From: Limisphaerales bacterium
GTDB taxonomy: Bacteria; Verrucomicrobiota; Verrucomicrobiia; Limisphaerales; JAKEEH01
NCBI GenBank assembly: GCA_022616725.1
Contig: JAKEEH010000122.1
Span: 1-50,681, forward strand
DNA: 50,681 bases
Direction: 5' to 3'
In this document: piece by piece, positions 43,052-49,617 of the stretch
Position numbering within the stretch: the first letter of the stretch is position 1
How the letters are laid out: each line of letters begins with the position of its first letter
Notes under the pieces: model-generated
Seen by the model: only the letters and a program-made list of their open reading frames with translations
Databases searched by the model: none
Told to the model about the DNA's origin: nothing
Program-made: the position numbers and the translations under genes

Positions 43052-43666
43052 TTAAGCCGCTTTGCGGCCGCTCTCGTTGATGAATTTGTGGAGGAGGAGG
43101 CGCGTAATCATGTTCAAGGTCTCGAACACGCCTTCGCACTTGTTGGCGCAGGCCTCAAAGGAGGGCACCTGCACCTCGCGATTGTTGAGGAGGAACTCCA
43201 TGTACTCGAGGGGAGCGACGGTGGGGAGATCGCGCTTATTGTACTGCAAAATGTACGGGATATCCGCGAGGTTCAGGTTGAGGCTCCGGAGATTCTCTTC
43301 CAGATTGGAAAAGCTTTTGACGTTCTCCTCCATTTTGTCGTACTGCGAGTCCGCGACGAACACGATGCCATCGACGCCGCGGAGCACGAGCTGGCGCGTG
43401 GTGTTGTAAATGACCTGGCCGGGCACGGTGTAGAGCTGGAATTTGGTTTTGAAACCCTTGATCGCGACCGCCTCGATGGGAAGGAAATCGAAGAACAGCG
43501 TGCGATCAGAGCTCGTGGCCAGCGACACCAGTTTGCCTTTGTTGCCCTCGGCGGTCTGCACGTGGTCGTGGACCTGCACGAGGTTCGTGGTCTTGCCACC
43601 CAGCGCAGGTCCGTAATAGACAATCTTGACCTGCAGTTCTTTGGTTGCCTGATTGATTATCGCCAT
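43052..43666 (-). CDS. mglA: MglA-type small GTPase
   Basis: 204 residues from ATG 43666 (MAIINQATKELQVKIVYYG). P-loop GPALGGKTT, switch I region SSDRTLFFDFLP, MglA-specific YTVPGQVIYNTTRQ in place of DxxG, NKRD as YNKRDLP, and a C-terminal helix. These are MglA features rather than Ras/Rab ones. MglA sets cell polarity and drives gliding or twitching in Myxococcus and is tied to type IV pili or to vesicle-like systems elsewhere. Here it lies between two roadblock proteins with spacings of 13 and 1 nt. Confidence 0.96.
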   Translation of the reverse strand: MAIINQATKELQVKIVYYGPALGGKTTNLVQVHDHVQTAEGNKGKLVSLATSSDRTLFFDFLPIEAVAIKGFKTKFQLYTVPGQVIYNTTRQLVLRGVDGIVFVADSQYDKMEENVKSFSNLEENLRSLNLNLADIPYILQYNKRDLPTVAPLEYMEFLLNNREVQVPSFEACANKCEGVFETLNMITRLLLHKFINESGRKAA

Positions 43667-43679
43667 ATGTTTAATCGCG

Positions 43680-45509
43680 TTACTTCGTGTGTCGGCCCAA
43701 TTCGGTGCTGATGAGGCAAAGATCGGAAATCGGAAGGCCCGTGTCCGGTTTGCCGAGCGCCGCAAAATAAATGATTCCCGCATTGAAAATCTGCAGCGTG
43801 CCAGTCTCGACCGCGAAACTGACGCTCTGCACTTCGCCCATCTGCAATTCCTTTGTGTACTGCGTGAGCCGGCCAAAGATCTGCGGGATGAACGCCGCGA
43901 TGGTTTCAGCTTTCCACGGAGGGGGCATGCAACCGGCCACCAGCAAACCGTCCTGCAGCGCGATGAGTGCCCCTGTGACGCCAGGCAGCGTAATCGTTTT
44001 GTGAACGATTTCGTTGGGCGTCCAGTTCTTCTTGTTCGGCTCGTTGAAAAGTTCGCAGAGATTCTGCGGGCGCGGCCGGTCTGAGGCGACAGGAGCCGGG
44101 GCCGGTGGAGCAGGGGGTTCCGGCGCCGGCGCGGCGGCTTCCGCCTCGGGCTCGGCTTCGGCTTGTTCGAGCTTCTCGCCCCTGGCGTTAAACAGATCGG
44201 GAATGCCGCTCGGCACGTTTGATTTCTTGGCGCCCCTTAAGGACCGCTGTTCCAGAAACAGTGGCGCGATCACGGGCAGCGGAAATTCCAGGATCGTTTC
44301 GGCGTGCTCCAGGGAGACCTCCACTTCGGGCTCAGGGCGCAACCAGATAACGACCTGCTTGAGCGGAAATTCCACTTTGCCCAATTTCAGGGCACTCTCT
44401 ATCACATTTATGGGCAGTTCGATGTCCGTCGCCCCGAGTTGCTGAATCTGGCTCCGCACCTGGGCGGGCCACTTCTGGCAGACCTTGGCCAAAGAGACGG
44501 AAATTCTTGCCTCATTTGTTCCAGGGAACGGAGTTGCCACGAATGGGCTCGCGGCTGGGGCGGGCTGCACCGGCGCGACTGCAGGAGCGGTCGGCAACTT
44601 GATCGCATTTGGCGGCAGGGTCGTGGGGGGCGCAGGCGCGGGCTTCTGAGGCGCTACCGGTTGAGGTCTTGGAACAGCGCTAATGGACGGGCCGGTCGGA
44701 AGGGGCGTTTGCACGGGCACCCGAGCCACCGGGGCCACCTGTGTCGGCGCCGGTTTAGCGAGGGGCGGAACCGAAGGCGCAGGGATTGTTGGGGCGGCGC
44801 TGGGTGTTTGCGCGGCTGTCGCCATTTGGCGGGCCAGATTTGGCGCCGCGATGCGGATAGGTTCAGGTTGCGGTGTTTGTGCGACACGGGGAACGGGGGA
44901 AGTAAACGTGTGGCCTGGCGTAATTGCGGGCGCTTGAGGGACAGGCTGCGCCGGAGCCGCTTTCGCCTGATTTTTGTCCAGAACTCTTACTGTCGTGAGC
45001 CGTTCGCCTTTGCTGCCAAACAGGTCCGTCAAATCATCGGGAACGCTGACCAATTGCTGGTCGCTGCGGCGGGCAAAGGCCTCGGGCCGGATTTGATTCA
45101 AAATCTCGCGTAATGGCAGGTCGATCAGGCGATTTTCGCTTCCGGTGCCGGCTGCGAACGTGCCGGGAGGCGCCACACGGCGCAGTTCACCGAGCGGCAC
45201 CTTGACGGCGCCGCGGGAAAGCTGTTCGAGGGCAGCCGCACGCGGAAGCTGATAGATATGCGAGCCGCTGTTGACCGCACCGCGTCCCTGCAGCTCCTTT
45301 GGGACCATGAGTAAAATTGCGCTGAACGGGACCGCTATCGAATCGCCCGATCCTGCGGGCGCGGGCGATGGAGGGGCGGCGGTGCGGCGGAAGAAATCTG
45401 TGGCCTGGCGAACGGATTGAGTCAGCAGCGCCGGTGGAGTTGGGGAAAATGGTGTCTCGGACTGCGCGCCAGCAGATTTTTTGAATAACTTCGCAATTTT
45501 CCCGAACAT
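43680..45509 (-). CDS. Roadblock/LC7 protein with duplicated unknown module and Pro-rich linker
   Basis: 609 residues from ATG 45509. Basic N-terminus (FGKIAKLFKKSAG); module copy A (~58-175) with IAVPFSAILLMVPKEL, VKVPLGELR (102-110) and DLFGSKGERL (162-171); a Pro/Ala-rich linker (~180-330); module copy B (~334-450) with VEFPLKQVV (379-387) and DLFNARGEKL (438-447); an acidic Ala/Pro linker; then an LC7 domain (~505-605: GVTGALIALQDGLLVAG, LTQYTKELQMGEVQSVSF, FNAGIIYFAALG). The long frame upstream of 45509 is a shadow. The LC7 domain suggests it scaffolds or activates MglA. The module is not a family I can name. It is the first gene of the minus-strand arm. Confidence 0.85.
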   Translation of the reverse strand: MFGKIAKLFKKSAGAQSETPFSPTPPALLTQSVRQATDFFRRTAAPPSPAPAGSGDSIAVPFSAILLMVPKELQGRGAVNSGSHIYQLPRAAALEQLSRGAVKVPLGELRRVAPPGTFAAGTGSENRLIDLPLREILNQIRPEAFARRSDQQLVSVPDDLTDLFGSKGERLTTVRVLDKNQAKAAPAQPVPQAPAITPGHTFTSPVPRVAQTPQPEPIRIAAPNLARQMATAAQTPSAAPTIPAPSVPPLAKPAPTQVAPVARVPVQTPLPTGPSISAVPRPQPVAPQKPAPAPPTTLPPNAIKLPTAPAVAPVQPAPAASPFVATPFPGTNEARISVSLAKVCQKWPAQVRSQIQQLGATDIELPINVIESALKLGKVEFPLKQVVIWLRPEPEVEVSLEHAETILEFPLPVIAPLFLEQRSLRGAKKSNVPSGIPDLFNARGEKLEQAEAEPEAEAAAPAPEPPAPPAPAPVASDRPRPQNLCELFNEPNKKNWTPNEIVHKTITLPGVTGALIALQDGLLVAGCMPPPWKAETIAAFIPQIFGRLTQYTKELQMGEVQSVSFAVETGTLQIFNAGIIYFAALGKPDTGLPISDLCLISTELGRHTK

Positions 45510-45698
45510 AAGTTTCTCGCGTAGCACGTCATGAGCCAAGCGCGCGCCTTTGGAGGGTTGAAAGCGACAATCACTGCTGCCGGCGAACTTCGGCTTGGTT
45601 TCTGCTACGCGCTGCATCTGGCGCCCCGCCGATTTCGCAGACGCCGAGTAGCTGAGTATGCGTTGGAATCGGTGGAGCACTGAAAGAACGCCCACAAC

Positions 45699-46784
45699 AT
45701 GGTAGCGCAACCTAAAATTCTGTTGCTGGATGACGACCAGGATTTCCTGGACCTCTATAAAGAGATGTTGACGCAGCACCTGTCTTGTCTGCCCGAGGTG
45801 CGCACCGCGTCGTCCGGATCGCGAGCCTTATCACTGCTGGAATCGGAGCCTTTCACGCTCATGGTCGTGGACCTGAACATGCCCAAGATGGACGGCCTGC
45901 AGGTCCTGTCGATCGCCCGCCGCAAATATCCCACGCTGAAATTGGTCGTGCTGACCGGGATTCGTGACGAACAATTCCGCACCCGCGCTTACGCGATGGG
46001 CATCGACCAGTATTGGATCAAGCCCGAATCGGACCAGGAGATGGGCTTGTTCATGGAATCGATCGAATCGCTCCTGAACCGTGAAGCGCAAGGTGGTTTT
46101 CGCGGCGTGCAGAGCAAGAGCCTGGTGGATATTATTCAGTTGGAGTGCCTGTCACAAAGTTCTTCAGTATTGAAGATCACCAACGGCGTGGTGGAGGGCA
46201 AAATCTGGATTCAGAACGGCGAGGTGATCGATGCGGAAGCGGCCGGCATCACGGCCGAACCGGCTTTTCAGCGCATCCTGTCCTGGAAAACCGGGAGCTT
46301 CGAAATCATGCCGGCTGATTCGCTCCGGCCACGCGCGATTTTTACGTCTTACCAGGGCCTGCTCCTCAACACGGCGCAGGCGATCGACGAGGCGGCGTCG
46401 CAGCCGGAGCCGGTTGAGACTCCGGGCGCCACGCCTGTCAATGAACAGTTAACCACGCAATCGCTCCTGGTGGAGGTGTCGCAGATGACGGGGATCGATT
46501 TCGCGTTGATCCTGGGCAAGGAGAAAAAAGCGGAAGATTTCTGGGGATTGGATAATCCCAAGCCGGTCACGACCTGGCTCCGCCAAACGATCGATTCCTT
46601 CAAGGAATTGGGTGAGCGGCTGCAAGTCGGGGAAATGCAGCAGATCACCGCAACAGGGCTGCACAAGAAGATCAGTATCGCCACGGCCGGCAAATCGAGC
46701 CTGTGTATCGGGTTCCCAAGCGCCACTTCGACCGATCAGATGCGCGAAACGATGCGAACGATTGTAACAAAATGGGTCTCCTGA
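45699..46784 (+). CDS. Receiver - PATAN (DUF4388) - LC7 regulator
   Basis: 361 residues. Receiver domain (~5-125): acidic DDD (11-13), phosphoacceptor Asp58 in VVDLNMPKMDG, Thr in VLTGIRD and Lys108 in YWIKPE. PATAN/DUF4388 (~128-225): SKSLVDIIQLECLSQSSSVLKI, GKIWIQNGEVIDAEAAG, FEIMP. C-terminal part (~258-360) looks like a roadblock/LC7 fold (GIDFALILGKE, LGERLQVGEMQQITATG, CIGF) and shares the LQxGExQ motif with the 609-residue protein. PATAN regulators control polarity and motility in cyanobacteria and others. It is divergent from the MglA arm; the 189-bp gap 45510-45698 must hold both promoters. Confidence 0.9.
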   Translation: MVAQPKILLLDDDQDFLDLYKEMLTQHLSCLPEVRTASSGSRALSLLESEPFTLMVVDLNMPKMDGLQVLSIARRKYPTLKLVVLTGIRDEQFRTRAYAMGIDQYWIKPESDQEMGLFMESIESLLNREAQGGFRGVQSKSLVDIIQLECLSQSSSVLKITNGVVEGKIWIQNGEVIDAEAAGITAEPAFQRILSWKTGSFEIMPADSLRPRAIFTSYQGLLLNTAQAIDEAASQPEPVETPGATPVNEQLTTQSLLVEVSQMTGIDFALILGKEKKAEDFWGLDNPKPVTTWLRQTIDSFKELGERLQVGEMQQITATGLHKKISIATAGKSSLCIGFPSATSTDQMRETMRTIVTKWVS

Positions 46785-47092
46785 AGTTTCTTACCGGGTC
46801 CAGAGAGCCGCGGCTGATGCGTCTGCCTTCCGGCAGTTTCACCGTGGACGCGAACTGCAAGATCATGACCTCGACCCTGCCGCAAAACTTTCCCGAGGGC
46901 CGGATGCGGGAGATTGGGCAGCAGGTGCTGGCGTCGTTTCGGGCGGCCAAGCAGGCGCAAATGCCGTTGACGGAGCTCATTATTCATTTTGCCGCCCTGA
47001 AGCTTCTGGCCCGCGAGCTGCGCGGGGGGGCGATGATTTTCCTGATGCCGCAGAGTCTGAACCAACCCACTAAATTGTCGGAACGCGTATGA
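46772..47092 (+). CDS. Unknown small protein in the MglA/roadblock cluster
   Basis: 106 residues from ATG 46772, overlapping the regulator gene by 13 nt. The frame upstream of 46772 is a shadow. MGLLKFLTGSREPRLMRLPSGSFTVDANCKI, TLPQNFPEGRMREIGQQVLASF and LTELIIHFAALKLLARELRGGAMIFLMP suggest a mixed alpha/beta fold of longin or roadblock type, but I cannot identify it. It overlaps the next gene by 4 nt. Confidence 0.75.
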   Translation: MGLLKFLTGSREPRLMRLPSGSFTVDANCKIMTSTLPQNFPEGRMREIGQQVLASFRAAKQAQMPLTELIIHFAALKLLARELRGGAMIFLMPQSLNQPTKLSERV

Positions 47093-47490
47093 GCAAGAAC
47101 AACATCGATCAACTGATCCTCCGCCTGGAGAGCTATCTGGAATGCTGGAAACAGTATAACAGTTTTATGGCGATGGCCCGGAGCAAAAAATTCGGCACGG
47201 AAGAGGAGAACCAGTTCCTGGAAATCAAAAGCGTGATCACCCAGGAGTTGGAGTTGCTTCTCTCCTCTATTGATTGCGGGCCCATCAGCCGCGACGAGGT
47301 GCATTCGCTGATCGCCGCCGGGCCATCGATCCGGTTCCTCAGCGAGATGAACGACAACTCGCTGCGAAACATCGAGAGCCAGTGGCACAAACTGTTCATT
47401 GGGCTGCAATCGATCCTCGGCCAGCTCAAAGTCAAGCAAAACCAGGTCGATAGTAAGGGTCTGATGAGCGGCTTCCTCGGACGCAAATAA
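47089..47490 (+). CDS. Unknown all-helical protein in the MglA/roadblock cluster
   Basis: 133 residues. Nearly all-helical composition (DQLILRLESYLECWKQYNSF, FLEIKSVITQELELLLSSID, LRNIESQWHKLFIGLQSILGQL). No family recognised. It overlaps the previous gene by 4 nt and is followed by a strong terminator, so the plus-strand arm (46784-47490) is one operon. Confidence 0.75.
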   Translation: MSKNNIDQLILRLESYLECWKQYNSFMAMARSKKFGTEEENQFLEIKSVITQELELLLSSIDCGPISRDEVHSLIAAGPSIRFLSEMNDNSLRNIESQWHKLFIGLQSILGQLKVKQNQVDSKGLMSGFLGRK

Positions 47491-47493
47491 CTT

Positions 47494-47557
47494 CGTTGAA
47501 GCGTTGAGGAGTTGAAGCGATTCAACGATTCAACGCTTTTACGCTTTTGCGGCTTGT
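47494..47557. repeat. 8-nt periodic array, eight units
   Basis: Eight units of exactly 8 nt from 47494: CGTTGAAG, CGTTGAGG, AGTTGAAG, then two CGATTCAA, then CGCTTTTA and CGCTTTTG, then CGGCTTGT. The array turns from TTGAAG to TTCAA, its reverse complement, and thereby creates the hairpin described next. Best-preserved array in the window. Confidence 0.85.
47499..47544 (+). terminator. Terminator hairpin built from the octamer array
   Basis: AAGCGTTGA (47499-47507) pairs with TCAACGCTT (47530-47538), and GTTGAA (47511-47516) with TTCAAC (47521-47526), leaving a 3x3 internal loop and a GCGA tetraloop. TTTT runs follow at 47537-47540 and 47545-47548. It lies 9 nt after the last gene of the cluster. 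Confidence 0.75.
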
Positions 47558-47589
47558 CAGTTGGCACGATTTAGCATCTAACACCGCGC

Positions 47590-48384
47590 GTGCCGGAGTG
47601 GCTGAATGTCGCGCTCCTCGGGATTATCGAGGGCATAACTGAATTCCTGCCTGTCTCATCGACAGGCCATCTTCTGCTTGCCGAAAAATGGCTCGGTCAC
47701 CGCAGCGATCTTTTTAACGTCGTCATTCAATGCGGCGCCGTTTTGGCGGTGCTGATGGCCTTTTCGGGCCGCATGCGCGACCTGCTTGTCAAAACGCACG
47801 AACCGGAGAACCGCGATTATTTGCTCAAGCTGCTTTTGGCCTTTGTTATCACTGGCGCGGGCGGGATGGTTCTGAAGCGATTTGAATTTCAATTGCCGGA
47901 GACAGCCGCCCCCGTCGCCTGGGCAACCCTCGGGGGCGGCGTCTTGATCCTCGTCGTCGAAGGCTGGCTGCAAGGCCGCTCGTTGAAACCCCGGATCACA
48001 TGGACCGTCGCCGCTATCGCGGGGGTTGCGCAGTTGGCCGCGGCAATCTTCCCGGGCACTTCCCGCTCAGGCGCGACCATTCTCGCGGCGCTGGCCCTTG
48101 GGGTTCAGCGCAAAGCGGCGACGGAGTTTTCTTTCCTCCTCGGCATCCCGACGCTGCTCGCGGCCGGTGGAATGCACGTTTATTCCGCCCAACAGCGTGG
48201 CCAAACGATCGATTGGCCGCTTGTGCTCATTGGCGCCTCGTTTGCGGCGGTCACCGCGTTCGTAGCCGTCAAGTGGTTGTTGCATTATGTGCAAAGCCAC
48301 ACGTTCAAAGCCTTCGGTTGGTACCGCATTGGCCTGGGCATCCTCATCCTCATCCTCTTCGCTAAGCACAGCCAATCACAGTGA
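47590..48384 (+). CDS. uppP: Undecaprenyl-diphosphatase
   Basis: 264 residues from GTG 47590, about eight membrane spans. LLGIIEGITEFLPVSSTGHLLLAEKWLG and FPGTSRSGATILAALALG are the two catalytic motifs (E-x3-E, and PGxSRSxxT) of the BacA/UppP family. It removes a phosphate from undecaprenyl-PP to recycle the lipid carrier for peptidoglycan and other wall polymers, and gives bacitracin tolerance when abundant. The octamer array lies 33 nt before the start. Confidence 0.97.
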   Translation: MPEWLNVALLGIIEGITEFLPVSSTGHLLLAEKWLGHRSDLFNVVIQCGAVLAVLMAFSGRMRDLLVKTHEPENRDYLLKLLLAFVITGAGGMVLKRFEFQLPETAAPVAWATLGGGVLILVVEGWLQGRSLKPRITWTVAAIAGVAQLAAAIFPGTSRSGATILAALALGVQRKAATEFSFLLGIPTLLAAGGMHVYSAQQRGQTIDWPLVLIGASFAAVTAFVAVKWLLHYVQSHTFKAFGWYRIGLGILILILFAKHSQSQ

Positions 48385-48417
48385 GTCGTGGAAGCCCGCC
48401 CGTCCTGCCTGTGCACG

Positions 48418-49614
48418 CTACTCGTTGGCCTCGCTGCGGATTTCGAGGATGTCGCTGGCGTCGATTTTGATCGACGGGAAGGCTGCATCTTTGACCATGA
48501 CGGCGTCGTCAAGGAGGTCGAGTCGGGCGGCGCGGAAGAGGCCGTCGTCGCGCGTTTTTACCTCGAAATTCGCGGCGCCGCCGCGGACGGGCCGCAGGAC
48601 TGCGGCAATAGCTTGGGAGACGTTGATGGTTTTTGCTCCGAGAACGACTGAGCTCACGCGGATCTGTCCGTTCTTTACGCCCTCGAAATCGCCCTCGACG
48701 AAATCCCCAGACTTGAGGAGGACGCCGGCGCGGCCATGGGCCAACTTGGAGTCGGTTTCGGCGGTGACAGGGCTGAAGATCAATCGCGCGATCTGGATAA
48801 TCGACAGAGGCTGAGCGAGGCCGGCGAGGCGAGCGGAGGCCCTGTCGGCGGATTCAACGCGGCCAGGGATCAGCGATCCGTTCACCGTCAATACACCTGA
48901 AGCGAAACGCTTTTTCGGCACCCTGGTCATCATTCCCTCGAGATTGTCGGCCGGGATGAGATTCTCGGCCGGAACGATCGCCTGCGGCATAGACTGGCTG
49001 CTCCAGAGCAGGCGTGCAATCGCCCGGTCTTTGGTGTCACAAACTTCCATGCGGAACGTGTTCGTCTGGCCGGCCATCAACACCAGCGGAGGAGTCGTCA
49101 AATTCTGAAACCGGTCGTGCCAGGAATCGATGGCGGGCGCGTTGTTGATCCAGAGGCGAACGCCGCCGTCGCTGATGCTATGAAAAGTATAATGGGCGGT
49201 GACGGGCGCGATGATGCGGCCAATCCAGCGGACGCTAAAGCCGTTTGAGTTCATATCCGGCAGCGGGGCGGAGTGCCCCCAGTCGAAGTCGATGGCGGGG
49301 TCGAAGCGCGTCTTGAAGAATTCGCCGGTGCAATCGGGATTGTTGTAATAGATGCCCAGCAAGCCATTGGCGGGGGGCGTGGGCAGGATTGTGAGCGTGT
49401 TGGTGGCGGCGTCGGGAAGGACGGCGCGATAGAGTTTCAACGCGGGCAGCGTGAGTTCAACCGTAGCGCCATTGGTGTCGCCAACGATGACCTTACCGGG
49501 CGCGAGGCGAACGTCGCCGTTGAGGGTTTTTCCTGATTTTGTTTCGACCGCGCCAGGCAGGCCCGCGGCGGCGACGGAGGCACAGAGCTGAAGAGCAAGG
49601 CACAAGCGTGGCAT
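48418..49614 (-). CDS. Exported PA14-domain protein
   Basis: 398 residues with a signal peptide (LCLALQLCASVAAAG). PA14 domain at ~85-225: GLLGIYYNNPDCTGEFFKTR, DFDWGHSAPLPDMNSNGFSVRWIGRI, YTFHSISDGGVRLWINNAP, LVLMAGQTNTFRMEV. PA14 domains are beta-barrels that bind glycans. The rest is SH3-like or beta-sandwich in appearance (GKTLNGDVRLAPGKV, LLKSGDFVEGDFEGV). It lies 3 nt from the next minus-strand gene, so the two are probably cotranscribed. Confidence 0.88.
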   Translation of the reverse strand: MPRLCLALQLCASVAAAGLPGAVETKSGKTLNGDVRLAPGKVIVGDTNGATVELTLPALKLYRAVLPDAATNTLTILPTPPANGLLGIYYNNPDCTGEFFKTRFDPAIDFDWGHSAPLPDMNSNGFSVRWIGRIIAPVTAHYTFHSISDGGVRLWINNAPAIDSWHDRFQNLTTPPLVLMAGQTNTFRMEVCDTKDRAIARLLWSSQSMPQAIVPAENLIPADNLEGMMTRVPKKRFASGVLTVNGSLIPGRVESADRASARLAGLAQPLSIIQIARLIFSPVTAETDSKLAHGRAGVLLKSGDFVEGDFEGVKNGQIRVSSVVLGAKTINVSQAIAAVLRPVRGGAANFEVKTRDDGLFRAARLDLLDDAVMVKDAAFPSIKIDASDILEIRSEANE

Positions 49615-49617
49615 CGA

